DNA from: Methylophaga sp. OBS4
GTDB taxonomy: Bacteria > Pseudomonadota > Gammaproteobacteria > Nitrosococcales > Methylophagaceae
Direction: 5' to 3'
Assembly: GCF_026319305.1 (NCBI RefSeq)
Contig: NZ_JAPDMV010000009.1
Coordinates: 1 to 64,000, forward strand
DNA length: 64,000 nt
The notes under the pieces were generated by a model. It did no database searches and was not told where the DNA came from. It worked only from the letters and a program-made list of their open reading frames with translations. Position 1 is the first letter of the stretch, and each line of letters starts with the position of its first letter. The translations under genes and the position numbers were made by a program. Shown here in pieces: positions 7,898-19,728 of the stretch.

Positions 7898-10800
7898 TGG
7901 TTATTCCTTCTTTGGATATCGTTAAAGGTTTGCGCTGTTAACTCCTTGGAGGGTTCTAGGGCCTCTGGCACACATGTCCACCCCAAGTCGTCAAATAGCA
8001 CGTAGAGTGCTGGAATCACCAGCAACACCAAGGCGGTTGCAATGAACAGCCCGAACACTACGGCTATCACAAGAGGTTGGATGGCTGCCGCCTGGGTGCT
8101 GGACTCAGCCAGCAGGGGCAGCAAGCCAGCAATAGTGGTAGTGGATGAGATCAAGATCGCCCGCAAGCGATCACGGCTAGCCTGACCGGCAGCGGACGCT
8201 GCATCATGCCCCTTAGCGCGGTAGTTCTTAATAAACTGGATCAACAGGATTGCATTGTTGACTACGATGCCCGACAGTGAGGCCGCCCCGATCAATGAAG
8301 GCATTGAGAGATAGTAGCCCATGATCACATGGCCCCAGATGGCACCGATGAAGGCCAGCGGGATCGACAGCATCACAATCAGTGGCTCAATATAGCTGCG
8401 GAACTGAAATGACAGAATAACGAAAACCCCCACCAAACCGATCAGCAATCCGCGGCCGATGGAAGCCCCTGTCTCGGCGGAGCGGGCCACCTGGCCTTCG
8501 AAATTCGTCTCGACGGCGGGGTGACGGTCCCGAAAGCCATCGAGCCATTCGTCCTGTAAGTTGTCAACGATGGCCTGCCCGGAGGAACGGCGCGCATCCA
8601 CATTTGCCTCCACGGTCACCGTACGTTGCCCGTCGATACGGGTGATACGCGCCCAATCGCGCCGTTCGGTCATGTTGGCCACTACTTCCAACGGTACTCG
8701 GCTGCCGTCGGGTAGAGTGATAGTTTGATCGGCAAGATCGTCAAGGCTACTGCGATCGGCTTTAGCCTGACGCACCAGGATCTCAATATCCTGGTTGCCG
8801 ATGCGCTGAGTGTCGGCGATCTCACCGAGCAAAGCCGACCGTAACTGAGAAGCCACCTCTTCGGCGGTCAAGCCCAGGCCATGCGCACCTTCGGCGAGAG
8901 AGAAGGCCCGCTGGGGCTTGCCAAGGCGCAGGTCATCTATCACGTTGTAGACGGCCATATACCCCCCCAAGTGGGCAACAAGCTCCTGTGCCGCGGCCTT
9001 GAGGGTGTCGAGGTCCTCACCCTGCAAGCGTATCTCTACGGGGACACCGGCCGGCCCGAAGCCCGGCTCCTGGATAATCAGCCGCTCAAGGCCAATGATT
9101 TCGCCGATCTCCTCACGCCAGGCGGCGATCAGCTCATCTACGGTGACGCTGCGCCGCTCGGCGGTAAGCAGATCGACTATCACCGTGGCTACATGAGGTC
9201 CCGCCTCCCGGGCACTGGGATTGTGGTTGAAGCGCACCTGTACGGCCTCCACCAGCACTGCGCCGTCAGGCTGCTCGGGAGCGTAGCGCGCGTCGAGGCG
9301 TGCCATGGCCTCCTCCACCTGCGCGGCCGCTGCTTCGGTACGCTGGAGCGGCGTGCCCTGGGGCATCAGGATGCGCGCCTCCAACACATCACCATCAATA
9401 TCGGGCATCGCCTCACTGCCAATATGGCCACCGGTCATGAAGCCGGCGGAGCCCAGCAGGATTATCAGCAGCCCTCCCAGTACCGCGTGACGGAAGTGAA
9501 TGGCCAGGTCGGCCAGGCGCCCCACCCGCTCGCGGAACCCCTCAAAGCCGCGCTCGAAGGCGGCCCGCAGGCGGGAATCGTGGCTCTCGCGCAGCCGCGC
9601 CACACTGCTTTTTAGGTGGTGCGGCAGGATCCAAAAGGCCTCAAGCAGGCTGGCCGCCAAGGCGGCAATCAGCACCACCGGCAGCACCTCCAGCACCGCG
9701 CCCAGTTCGCCGGCCAGGAAGGAGAGCGGCACGAATACAACCACCGTGGTCAGAAAAGAAGAAAGCACACCAGGTAGCACTTGGCGGGTGCCGGCCACCA
9801 CCGCCTCTAACGGCGAGGAGATCTGCCGGGCATGGGCAACGATATTGTCGGTGATGACGATGGCGTCGTCCATGACAATGCCGATGGCCATCAACAACGC
9901 TACCAGTGTGATCATGTTGAGCGACAAGCCAGTAAGGCCCATTATGAGGAAGGCGCCCATGAAGGCAGCAGGCAACCCTAGCACTGCCCAAATTGCCAGC
10001 CGTGGACGGAAGAACAGGCTCATTACCAACACCACCAGCGCCAGGCCCATGATCCCGTTGCCAACCAGCATCTGCAGTCGGTCACGCACGATACCGGTCA
10101 TGTCCTGGGTCAGGGTAAGGTCGACCCCACTGTCGAAGCGCAGGCGCTCCGCCTCCAGCAGACCTTCCAAGGAGGTCTTTACCGACAGGGCGTCATCACG
10201 TAGCGACTTGCTTAGCTCCAGCACCAGAGCGGGCTTGCCGTTGAAGCGGATCGCCTCCTCTGGCCGCTCCCCCACCTCGCTCAGGGTGGCGATTTTGCCT
10301 AAGGTCAACTCGCCCCCCTCAGCATCAGAAACCACCACCAGCGAGGCCAGCTCGCGTAGCGAGCGGCGCTGGTCGGTGAATCGCAGCAGGATGTCCCGGT
10401 CAGGAGTCTCCAAAGTGCCCAATGGCAGGTCGAGGCTTTGGTGTGTCACCCTGCCGGCCAAGTCCCGAGCCGAAAGCCCATACTGTCCCAGCACTTCACG
10501 AGGGACCGCCACCTGCCACTGCCGCTGGGACATGCCGTGGATGTCCACCTTGGCCACCCCCGGCAGTGCCATCATGCGCTCCTCCAGCCGCAGGGCGTAG
10601 TCTTCCAACTGCCTCCGGGGCATGTCCCCGGTCACCGCCACCGCGGCTACCAGGTCGCTACGGTGCAGTTCGCGCACCACCGGCGCCTCGGCGCGGACCG
10701 GCAAGTCGGTGATGGCGCGCACCTCGGTCTGCAGCGCGTTTAGGAAACGGATGCCGTCGCCGCCGGGGATCATGGTGGCCGTGGCGCTAGCCAGGTTGTC

Positions 10801-11049
10801 TTGGGCGACGCAGGTGAACTCGTCGAGGTACTCGACACCCTTGACCGCATCATGGAGGCGCCGACAGACAGCATCCTCCACATCGGAGGCACTGGCACCG
10901 CGATAAACCACTTCCACGGAGACCTCCAGCGGACGATAGTCGGGGAAAGTCTCGCGCTTAAGTTGGGGTGCGGCGAACAGGCCGGCAGCAATCAGCAGCA
11001 CCAGTAGCAGGTTGGCTGCTGTAGGGTGGCAGGCAAACCAGCGGATCAT
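7894..11049 (-). CDS. RND efflux transporter permease
   Basis: Inner-membrane proton-driven efflux permease of the RND superfamily, 1051 residues, the normal size. It has an N-terminal helix, two large periplasmic loops and two sets of membrane helices. The helix-4 motif GIVMDDAIVITDN holds the paired Asp of the proton relay (as D407/D408 in AcrB). With its adaptor it would move a substrate out of the periplasm or inner membrane; the substrate is not evident. No outer-membrane channel gene is in the operon. The gene is visibly GC-richer than its neighbours (one sampled line at 9001 is about 67% GC), which suggests acquisition. It overlaps both adjacent genes by 4 bp. Confidence 0.92.
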   Translation of the reverse strand: MIRWFACHPTAANLLLVLLIAAGLFAAPQLKRETFPDYRPLEVSVEVVYRGASASDVEDAVCRRLHDAVKGVEYLDEFTCVAQDNLASATATMIPGGDGIRFLNALQTEVRAITDLPVRAEAPVVRELHRSDLVAAVAVTGDMPRRQLEDYALRLEERMMALPGVAKVDIHGMSQRQWQVAVPREVLGQYGLSARDLAGRVTHQSLDLPLGTLETPDRDILLRFTDQRRSLRELASLVVVSDAEGGELTLGKIATLSEVGERPEEAIRFNGKPALVLELSKSLRDDALSVKTSLEGLLEAERLRFDSGVDLTLTQDMTGIVRDRLQMLVGNGIMGLALVVLVMSLFFRPRLAIWAVLGLPAAFMGAFLIMGLTGLSLNMITLVALLMAIGIVMDDAIVITDNIVAHARQISSPLEAVVAGTRQVLPGVLSSFLTTVVVFVPLSFLAGELGAVLEVLPVVLIAALAASLLEAFWILPHHLKSSVARLRESHDSRLRAAFERGFEGFRERVGRLADLAIHFRHAVLGGLLIILLGSAGFMTGGHIGSEAMPDIDGDVLEARILMPQGTPLQRTEAAAAQVEEAMARLDARYAPEQPDGAVLVEAVQVRFNHNPSAREAGPHVATVIVDLLTAERRSVTVDELIAAWREEIGEIIGLERLIIQEPGFGPAGVPVEIRLQGEDLDTLKAAAQELVAHLGGYMAVYNVIDDLRLGKPQRAFSLAEGAHGLGLTAEEVASQLRSALLGEIADTQRIGNQDIEILVRQAKADRSSLDDLADQTITLPDGSRVPLEVVANMTERRDWARITRIDGQRTVTVEANVDARRSSGQAIVDNLQDEWLDGFRDRHPAVETNFEGQVARSAETGASIGRGLLIGLVGVFVILSFQFRSYIEPLIVMLSIPLAFIGAIWGHVIMGYYLSMPSLIGAASLSGIVVNNAILLIQFIKNYRAKGHDAASAAGQASRDRLRAILISSTTTIAGLLPLLAESSTQAAAIQPLVIAVVFGLFIATALVLLVIPALYVLFDDLGWTCVPEALEPSKELTAQTFNDIQRRNNQ

Positions 11050-12413
11050 GGCCGCTCTCCTGACGCCGCCGCAGCAATCCGTCGCTCCAGTACCTCATCA
11101 TGGTGGACAGCGAGCGTCATACCCTGAATCGCCGACGGAAGGTCGTTGACCACCACCCGTTCGCCTGGGGCAAGGCCAACCGCAATCACCGCCAAGTCCC
11201 CTTGCTCAAAGGCCACCTCCACTTCGCGGTGAACCAAGCGGTCCTCGTCATCGACCAGGAAAAGTTTACCCTGGTGAACGGCGGATGCCGGCACTGCCAG
11301 CAGCGGCTCAGGACTCTCCGTTGACAGGCGCACTTGGATGTACATATCGCGCTGCAACGGAGGTCTATTGGGCGGCAGGGCATTGCGATAGGGATCATCG
11401 ACCCGCACAACCACTCGCACCGTACGGGTGGCGGGATCCAGGCCGCTGGCCACCCGCACCATACGACCCGTCCACCCCACCCCCGGGGCACCCACCAGCT
11501 CCAGCTCAGCAGTAATGGCGGAGAAGTCGATCCGATCGCTCAGATCCATGGCGCCCTCGGATAGCCCATCCACCACAACGCTGCCCAGCAGGCGCCGTAA
11601 CATCGAAAAGGGAATACGTCCCTCTACCTCAGCAGCTGCTAGGCTATCGGCCTGAAACAGGTGCTGTCCCGATCCCACGAACTGGTAGAGTTCCACCCCC
11701 ACCTCACCCAAGCGCAGATCATATGGCGCCACGAAACGTGTATCCTCAAGATCACGCCGCGCTTGAGCAAGGTCGGTGTTAGTACGCTCGCGCTGGGCCG
11801 TCAACACCGCCCGCCGAGAGGGTAGCAGCGCCAGGGTGTTCTCCAGGGAGGCTACTGCCTGCCGCTGGGCCAGGGTGGTACGACGCTGCTCATCGAGCTG
11901 GGCGCGAGTCACCGCTCCGCCGCTGGCCAAGCGCTCAATGCGTGCAAGTTCCTGCTCGGCCAGCGCCAGGCGCTCGCGTTCCAGCACTAGTAGACCGCGG
12001 GTATTGGTTTCTTCGGCCTCCAACTGGGACAGTTCGGCAGCCAGGCTGGCCAGCCTGGCTTGGGTCTCGGCGATAACCAGCTCGTAACGGCTCGGGTCCA
12101 GCACAAGAAGCAAGGTTCCCTCGGGCAGAAGAGCGCCACTGGCCAAGTCCTGGTGCCGCGCTATTACCCGCCCCGACACATTGGCCACTGCTTGCCAAGT
12201 CTCGGCGGGTCGCGCTATACCGTGGCCGCGTGCCTCCAATCGGAATGCCAGAGGGCGGGCTTCAATTACGGTGACGCTGGTGAGTGTAGCTGTCGCATCT
12301 TGCCGCTCGGGGGGCTGGCGGTTGGTCACGAAGAACACCAGCAGGACTACGCCAATGATGAAGCCAGCCACCACCATGAGCACTCTGCCTATGTGTCGGA
12401 AAGAGAGATTCAT
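11046..12413 (-). CDS. RND periplasmic adaptor (membrane fusion protein)
   Basis: HlyD/AcrA-type adaptor of 455 residues. One N-terminal membrane helix (about residues 8-30) anchors it. Two lipoyl half-motifs (about 70-110 and 225-260) flank a long coiled-coil hairpin rich in Ala, Leu, Glu and Arg (about 115-220), followed by beta-barrel and membrane-proximal domains. It would bridge the RND pump to an outer-membrane channel. It is translationally coupled (4-bp overlaps) to tetR upstream and to the permease downstream, and shares their high GC content. Confidence 0.9.
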   Translation of the reverse strand: MNLSFRHIGRVLMVVAGFIIGVVLLVFFVTNRQPPERQDATATLTSVTVIEARPLAFRLEARGHGIARPAETWQAVANVSGRVIARHQDLASGALLPEGTLLLVLDPSRYELVIAETQARLASLAAELSQLEAEETNTRGLLVLERERLALAEQELARIERLASGGAVTRAQLDEQRRTTLAQRQAVASLENTLALLPSRRAVLTAQRERTNTDLAQARRDLEDTRFVAPYDLRLGEVGVELYQFVGSGQHLFQADSLAAAEVEGRIPFSMLRRLLGSVVVDGLSEGAMDLSDRIDFSAITAELELVGAPGVGWTGRMVRVASGLDPATRTVRVVVRVDDPYRNALPPNRPPLQRDMYIQVRLSTESPEPLLAVPASAVHQGKLFLVDDEDRLVHREVEVAFEQGDLAVIAVGLAPGERVVVNDLPSAIQGMTLAVHHDEVLERRIAAAASGERP

Positions 12414-13027
12414 CTGGATACTCCAGCGTCTGCACAGATGCCATTCAGGTAAATTTCAAAAACTGCCGGTGCCTTCTGCGCTATCTGAGACATATCACCA
12501 ACCATTAGCGATTGCATGACCAGTCCCTGCACAGTACCGACGAATTGGATGGCAGCGACGTCTATATCCAGTCCCGGCCTCAACTCACCAGCTTGGCTCG
12601 CTTCAACAAGCCTAGTCTCGACGCGTTCACGGTAGGCAAACAGCAGGGAGCGGATTACCCGACGGGCCGGAGTCTGGCGATCATGCTGCAACTGTCCAAG
12701 CATCAATCGTGGTACACCAGGATATTGAATGATGAAGGCAATGTGGGCGTTAAACATCGCCTCAAGCGCATCCAGTGGGCCTGCAGCACTATTGGCAGCC
12801 TCATCAAGCCTGCTAATCACGCGTCCGGCCACCCAGTTGGCGACAGACTCCCAGATTGCCTCCTTGCTTGGGAAATGCCGAAACAGAGCGCCTTGAGTGA
12901 CCTGCATGCGTTTGGCGATTTCTCCAGTAGTGATAGTGGCCGGATCCTCTTTGGCACAGATATCTATTACGGTTTCAACGGTGCGCTCACGGCGCTTCTC
13001 GGAGGAGAGATAGTGCTTTACTGACAT
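12410..13027 (-). CDS. TetR-family repressor of the efflux operon
   Basis: A 205-residue TetR-type regulator. The N-terminal helix-turn-helix (about residues 18-60, ITTGEIAKRMQVTQGALFRHF) is canonical, and the remaining helical domain would bind a ligand. I chose the ATG at 13027 over a TTG 15 bp upstream. It heads the operon, overlapping the adaptor gene by 4 bp, and a strong palindrome lies 15 bp before its start, so autorepression and ligand-induced release of the whole operon are expected. Confidence 0.9.
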   Translation of the reverse strand: MSVKHYLSSEKRRERTVETVIDICAKEDPATITTGEIAKRMQVTQGALFRHFPSKEAIWESVANWVAGRVISRLDEAANSAAGPLDALEAMFNAHIAFIIQYPGVPRLMLGQLQHDRQTPARRVIRSLLFAYRERVETRLVEASQAGELRPGLDIDVAAIQFVGTVQGLVMQSLMVGDMSQIAQKAPAVFEIYLNGICADAGVSR

Positions 13028-13041
13028 ACTTGCCCCGGACA

Positions 13042-13067
13042 AAAGATAGTAATTGATTACTATCTTT
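13042..13067 (-). promoter_or_regulatory. TetR operator palindrome
   Basis: Perfect inverted repeat with 11-bp arms (AAAGATAGTAA and TTACTATCTTT) around a 4-bp spacer, just upstream of the tetR start. Size and placement match an autoregulatory TetR-family operator covering the operon promoter. Confidence 0.75.
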
Positions 13068-13267
13068 ATATATTCCTATCAAGCGTGTCAAGATGAGCAG
13101 CAACCACAAAATCCGAAGTTAAGATTTTTTGACTGGTTGTCTGCGTCACACGTGATCAACCAAACCTTCCAGGTACCCCGCTTTTATGTGTGGTTAAGTG
13201 CTCAAAATAACTTGAGATAATAGATAAAGGCTGGGCTACATCAGATCACAATGACAATGTTTTCTAT

Positions 13268-14041
13268 TCAGAAGTAGTTATCGATTATTCTTGAAATACT
13301 CTTCAGTGTTTCAGAGTCATCGGTCAGTGATTCTGCCAGGCAGGCATAACAGGCTTGTTTCGGATTCACTCCTGATTTAATCATAATCGCACAATAAACC
13401 AACAATCGGGTTGAGGGCGCCTCTTCCAGATCATGTTCCTGTAAACGCCGCAAATCTTGTGCAAGACTAATCAGCAGCGAGGCTGTTTGCTTTTCTATAC
13501 CCGTTTCCTGGCACAGGATAACGGTTTCATGCTCTGCTTGGGGATAATCAAAACTCAGAGAAACAAAACGTTGCCGGGTACTCGGTTTCAGGCCTTTCAT
13601 TGCATTCTGGTAACCCGGGTTATATGACATGACTAACATAAAGTTGGGATGCGCCTGGATTAATTCTCCGGTCCGTTCCAATGGTAATTCACGACGGTGA
13701 TCAGAGAGTGGATGCAGTACAACCGTAGTATCCTTACGTGCTTCCACCACCTCATCAAGATAACAAATAGCGCCTTCACGGACAGCTCTGGTAAGCGGGC
13801 CATCTTGCCAGTATGTGCCACTGCCATCGATCAAGTGACGCCCAACCAGATCTGTCGCTGATAAGTCATCATGACAGGCGATGGTATATAAAGGTCGATC
13901 TAATTGTTCCGCCATATATTGAACAAAGCGGGTTTTGCCACAGCCAGTAGGCCCTTTCAACAAAACCGGTAAGCGGTTATAGGCCGCCGCATGGAAAATA
14001 TCGACTTCATTGTTTTGTGAAATATAATTTAAATTAGCCAT
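13268..14041 (-). CDS. norQ: NorQ, AAA+ activator of nitric oxide reductase
   Basis: A 257-residue MoxR/CbbQ/NorQ-type AAA+ ATPase. Walker A is GPTGCGKT (about residues 30-37), Walker B is ICYLDEVVEA, and the sensor region follows MLVMSYNPGYQ. Together with NorD it remodels or matures the NorCB enzyme, probably aiding insertion of the non-haem iron. The family also includes CbbQ of RuBisCO activation, but placement directly after norC-norB-norD makes NorQ the right name. It is last in the minus-strand operon, 18 bp after norD. Confidence 0.9.
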   Translation of the reverse strand: MANLNYISQNNEVDIFHAAAYNRLPVLLKGPTGCGKTRFVQYMAEQLDRPLYTIACHDDLSATDLVGRHLIDGSGTYWQDGPLTRAVREGAICYLDEVVEARKDTTVVLHPLSDHRRELPLERTGELIQAHPNFMLVMSYNPGYQNAMKGLKPSTRQRFVSLSFDYPQAEHETVILCQETGIEKQTASLLISLAQDLRRLQEHDLEEAPSTRLLVYCAIMIKSGVNPKQACYACLAESLTDDSETLKSISRIIDNYF

Positions 14042-14059
14042 AGGAATGATTCATCCATT

Positions 14060-15883
14060 TTAGTGTTTGGTCAGATTCAGATATAAACGAGGCAGTAGCA
14101 CGGGTAAACGTGCCGGATCGCTGATCAGACAAAAGCCCTGTTCGCCAAACAGGTAGGGCAGATAGTTATTTGCTTCGCGGTCGATAGTGATACAGAAGGG
14201 TTTGATCCCCTGTCTTTTAGCTTCAAGAATTGCATGGCGCGTATCTTCGATACCGTAACGTCCTTCATAGTGGTCTATATCGTTTGGTTTGCCATCTGAC
14301 AAAATCAGCATTAACTTCTGCTTGGTTTTTTGCTCTTTCAGTATTTCTGTAGATTGACGGATGGCTGTTCCCATACGGGTATAAAAACCGGGCTTTAACG
14401 CATGGATGCGGCCATAAACGCCATCTGATATAGGTTCATTAAAGTTTTTCAGCAGGTGATAACGGATTTGCTTGTTTTTAACTGAAGAGAAACCGTAAAG
14501 AGCAAAATTGTCACGACTTGACGCCAATGCTGAGGAGAAAACGGCTAAGCTGTCTTTGATGACATCAATAACTTTTTGTTCATCGTTAATACCGGCATCC
14601 GTCGACATGGAAATGTCTGCCAGCAAGAGACAGGATAAGTCACGGTGATCTTTGGTGAGCCGTCGGTAACAATCTGGCATATCGACTGATTGTGTCGGAT
14701 TGGACAGATGGTCTATCCAGGCATTTAAATCCAGTTCTTCCCCTTGAGACTGTCGGCTTAGCCAACGCCTTTCCGGTATTAACAATTCAAACTGCCTGCG
14801 AATTTTAAACGCTAATGCTCGCAGATGAACGGGCATTGGCATGGGTGTAGCTTCATCCGCTAAAAATGGCTGTAACAGACAAAAGTTGTCTCGCATTTGT
14901 TGCTTTTTATAATCCCACTCTGGCAGCAAAAGGCCTTCTCCCAGCGGCAATTCATCATTTACCGGAGAGGGCAAATCCATATCAAAGCGTATTTTGGCTG
15001 CACCGGCCCTGCGCTTTTTCGACAAGGTAATGACATCCATATCTTCAGCGGCGCTTTTGGCATCCTCATCCATATCTTCTTCTTGAGGCCGATCAACGGG
15101 AATATGTTCTGTCCAGCTGAATAAGCTTTCAAGTCTAAAAATCAACAAACCATCCGTTTCTTTACTGTCATCCTCACGAGTGGCTTGTTTACGTCCGGCA
15201 TTAGCTTCTTCAATAGCGTCTGGTTCAGATGCGTTTTCTTCCTCAGTTTCTTCTGCAGCTATGCTATCTAACGGCATCCAGGGTGAAGGATAGAGCCACA
15301 AGGGAACCGGTAAAGGGTTGAGTTTAGTTTCTATCAACCGTGTAATAGAGCCAGGCTGACTCAGTGCCTGCTGGATTTGTATTTCCTGTTCATTAATTGC
15401 TGATAGTTTTTTCCAATAACGCATGCGTTCATCAGAAATAGCTTCTACTAACTCGTGATAGCGGCGCTTCAGACCCGGTCTTTTCTCGAGCAGTTGTACC
15501 GTGGCAAGTTGGTTATCAGTAAACCACGAGTTCACCTTTGGCATTTGTGCAGCCATGGCCGTAAGCCAAAAATAAATATCTTCGTTAAGGCTTGTATCAG
15601 TACAAATTGATAACGTTGGCGGAAGTCGCAAGCAGCGTTCATCTTGCCAGGCCAGGTAGAAACGTTGCTGACTACCCGCTACCTTATCAATAAAACGGCG
15701 ATGGATTTTGAGCTTATGGGTATTGGCAGCCTCTATAGATTTGCCCGGGTCGCCCCCCATTGCTCGGTAATAAGTGGACAGTTCACTCTGCAGATCCGAT
15801 AGCGATACCAATGATTCTTGATGGTTGGTATTAGCTTTCTGGCTGATGAGCTTATGCCAGACTGTTCCAACGTATTCTTCCAT
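14060..15883 (-). CDS. norD: NorD, VWA-domain partner of NorQ
   Basis: A 607-residue cytoplasmic protein needed for active nitric oxide reductase. The C-terminal von Willebrand A domain (about residues 415-600) carries a complete MIDAS start, LLADISMSTD. The N-terminal region is helical. An acidic linker near residues 215-275 is of low complexity. NorD and NorQ form an ATPase/adaptor pair analogous to CbbO/CbbQ. It is separated from norB by 69 bp containing a hairpin. Confidence 0.88.
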   Translation of the reverse strand: MEEYVGTVWHKLISQKANTNHQESLVSLSDLQSELSTYYRAMGGDPGKSIEAANTHKLKIHRRFIDKVAGSQQRFYLAWQDERCLRLPPTLSICTDTSLNEDIYFWLTAMAAQMPKVNSWFTDNQLATVQLLEKRPGLKRRYHELVEAISDERMRYWKKLSAINEQEIQIQQALSQPGSITRLIETKLNPLPVPLWLYPSPWMPLDSIAAEETEEENASEPDAIEEANAGRKQATREDDSKETDGLLIFRLESLFSWTEHIPVDRPQEEDMDEDAKSAAEDMDVITLSKKRRAGAAKIRFDMDLPSPVNDELPLGEGLLLPEWDYKKQQMRDNFCLLQPFLADEATPMPMPVHLRALAFKIRRQFELLIPERRWLSRQSQGEELDLNAWIDHLSNPTQSVDMPDCYRRLTKDHRDLSCLLLADISMSTDAGINDEQKVIDVIKDSLAVFSSALASSRDNFALYGFSSVKNKQIRYHLLKNFNEPISDGVYGRIHALKPGFYTRMGTAIRQSTEILKEQKTKQKLMLILSDGKPNDIDHYEGRYGIEDTRHAILEAKRQGIKPFCITIDREANNYLPYLFGEQGFCLISDPARLPVLLPRLYLNLTKH

Positions 15884-15910
15884 ATTTGACTATACCCAGA
15901 CTGATAGTAA

Positions 15911-15940
15911 CCGGGGCCTTGGAGTATTCCAAAACCCCGG
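15911..15940 (-). promoter_or_regulatory. Hairpin between norB and norD
   Basis: Inverted repeat with outer arms CCGGGG/CCCCGG and inner arms TTGGA/TCCAA around a 4-nt loop. No T-run follows on the minus strand, so it is more likely an mRNA-stabilising or processing element that lowers norDQ relative to norCB than a full terminator. Confidence 0.5.
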
Positions 15941-15952
15941 CTTATCAAAACA

Positions 15953-17829
<1,877 letters not shown>

Positions 17830-17934
17830 AATGCCTCCTCATAATGGAAGTCTTTACCTTGATAGATAAATACATTTTTAGTTGTTCTCCGTCTTAAACA
17901 ATCCGAGCTAATTTTGCTTAACCCATAGGAGCCA

Positions 17935-17952
17935 TAGCCAGAACCATGCCAA
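17935..17952 (-). promoter_or_regulatory. Candidate sigma54 promoter of norCBDQ
   Basis: In the 316-bp norC-norR intergenic region the minus strand reads TTGGCAT (17946-17952), five bases and TGGCTA (17935-17940), giving the GG-N10-GC core of a -24/-12 sigma54 promoter. NorR, a sigma54 activator, is encoded divergently next door. NorR half-sites were not pinned down by eye. The rest of this gap shows no gene. Confidence 0.55.
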
Positions 17953-18119
17953 ATAGCTTTAACTGGTCTGTACCCGGCCATTGCATACGAAAAATTGCCC
18001 GCCAAACCGGGTGATACAAGGCCATTTTGTGATTATTCTGGCTATGGCTGATATGATTACGACTACGGTTTCTAAATAAACTGCTAAAGCATGTTGTTAT
18101 TTAGACAGCGCCCATAATG

Positions 18120-18134
18120 TTGTTAAAATAACAA
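18120..18134 (+). promoter_or_regulatory. Palindrome upstream of norR
   Basis: Perfect inverted repeat TTGTTA-AAA-TAACAA ending 11 bp before the norR start. It could be an operator for norR control (autoregulation, or an NO-responsive repressor). It is short and AT-rich, so chance is possible. Confidence 0.35.
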
Positions 18135-18145
18135 AAGTTGTACTT

Positions 18146-19705
18146 ATGACATCACCCGTTTTTTATAAAGCACTTATCCGCCTGGTTTCTGATATTTCCA
18201 GCGATCTACCTGCTGAGGAGCGCTATAGTCGCTTACTACAGGAAGTCGTGAATATCTTTCCTTGTGATGCTGCCGCATTACTCCAGTTTGAGAATGGTTA
18301 TCTAAAGCCTTTGGCAGTAAGGGGGCTATCGGTAGATACAATGGGCAGGCGTTTCAAAGTCGATGAGCACCCCCGGCTTCAAAGGCTTTTACATTCTCGT
18401 GATCCCGTCCGGTTTGCTGCAGACAGTGAGCTGCCGGATCCTTATGACGGACTTGTCGAAAACAGTGACCATAAGCTGCATGTTCACGACTGCATGGGTG
18501 CCTCACTGCATATTAATAATCGGCCGTGGGGGGTATTAACGCTGGATGCGATGGACCCCCGCCGTTTTGATCAAATTGAACCGGTTATTCTGAAAACATT
18601 TATTGGTCTTACCGAAGCGACAGTAAAAGCCGCCGGCCGTATTGCTGCATTAGCAGCCCGTGCCGAGCATGAACATCAAGTTGCTGCAACCCTGCAAGAA
18701 CAAAACCAGCAGGTGGAAATTGTGGGGAATAGTCCTGCAATAGAAAAATTACGCAATGAAATAGATGTGGTTGCACGGTCTGACCTGACCGTGCTGATTT
18801 TGGGTGAAACCGGGGTCGGTAAAGAATTAGTGGCGCGATCTGTGCATAACAAATCTCAACGAAATAAAAATTCATTGGTTTATATCAACTGTGCAGCATT
18901 ACCTGAAGGAATAGCAGAAAGCGAGTTGTTTGGTCATGTTAAAGGTGCTTTTTCCGGTGCAACAACTGACCGTGCCGGTAAATTTGAGATTGCACATGGC
19001 GGAACCTTGTTTCTTGATGAAATTGGTGAATTGCCGCTGTCTCTCCAGGCTAAATTATTACGAGTACTGCAAAGTGGTGAAATACAGAGGGTGGGCAGTG
19101 ATCGACATAGAGAAGTAGATGTACGAATTGTGGCGGCGACGAATCGCAACCTGCTTGAGGAAGTTGAGCAGAAACAATTTCGAGCCGACTTGTATCACCG
19201 CTTGTCTGTATATCCGGTCACCGTCCCACCGCTACGTGACCGGGAAAACGATATATTATTGCTGGCGGGTTATTTTATGGAGGCAAATCAACGCCGATTG
19301 GGTGTGAGAGGACTCAGGTTATCACAGGCGGCACAACAGGCTTTGCTGGCCTATAACTGGCCGGGAAATGTGCGTGAACTCGAGCATTTAATCAGTCGGG
19401 CTGCGTTAAAAGCAATAGCAGGTAAAAAACACCCAGACCCGGTTACATTGCAAGAAAAGAATTTAGGTTTGCACCTCGTTGTTTCGGAAACTGACTCTGT
19501 CGAGAAAGAGCTATTAACTGATTTAACGACAGAATGGAACCGGTTTAGTCATTTTGACAACATTCGTGATGCACAAGATGAGTTCCTCAGGTATCTGATT
19601 GAAGAGAGACTGAACCAGTTTGATGGTAACCGAAGTGCTGCAGCTCGTTCTTTGGGATTGGACAGAGGAAATTTTCACCGTTTGATGAAACGGTTGGAAC
19701 AATAA
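18146..19705 (+). CDS. norR: NorR, NO-responsive sigma54 activator
   Basis: A 519-residue enhancer-binding protein. The N-terminal GAF domain (about 1-170) keeps the LPDPYDG segment (97-103) near the expected non-haem iron ligands that sense NO. The AAA+ domain (about 190-430) has Walker A GETGVGKE (220-227) and the sigma54-contact loop GAFSGA (267-272), a Ser variant of the usual GAFTGA. A Fis-type helix-turn-helix ends the protein ([19 protein letters not shown]). It is divergent from norCBDQ and 23 bp upstream of norE. Confidence 0.93.
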   Translation: MTSPVFYKALIRLVSDISSDLPAEERYSRLLQEVVNIFPCDAAALLQFENGYLKPLAVRGLSVDTMGRRFKVDEHPRLQRLLHSRDPVRFAADSELPDPYDGLVENSDHKLHVHDCMGASLHINNRPWGVLTLDAMDPRRFDQIEPVILKTFIGLTEATVKAAGRIAALAARAEHEHQVAATLQEQNQQVEIVGNSPAIEKLRNEIDVVARSDLTVLILGETGVGKELVARSVHNKSQRNKNSLVYINCAALPEGIAESELFGHVKGAFSGATTDRAGKFEIAHGGTLFLDEIGELPLSLQAKLLRVLQSGEIQRVGSDRHREVDVRIVAATNRNLLEEVEQKQFRADLYHRLSVYPVTVPPLRDRENDILLLAGYFMEANQRRLGVRGLRLSQAAQQALLAYNWPGNVRELEHLISRAALKAIAGKKHPDPVTLQEKNLGLHLVVSETDSVEKELLTDLTTEWNRFSHFDNIRDAQDEFLRYLIEERLNQFDGNRSAAARSLGLDRGNFHRLMKRLEQ

Positions 19706-19728
19706 AAATAGTTACCGCCGGAGTGTTT

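Noticed and set aside
9500-10600. Long open frame of 366 codons on the plus strand
   Set aside because: It is antisense to the RND permease, Arg/Ser/Pro-rich, and is a by-product of the high GC content of that gene.
13268-15883. cbbQ/cbbO RuBisCO activase pair
   Set aside because: The AAA+/VWA pair is homologous to CbbQ/CbbO, but it directly follows norC-norB, so NorQ/NorD is the better call.
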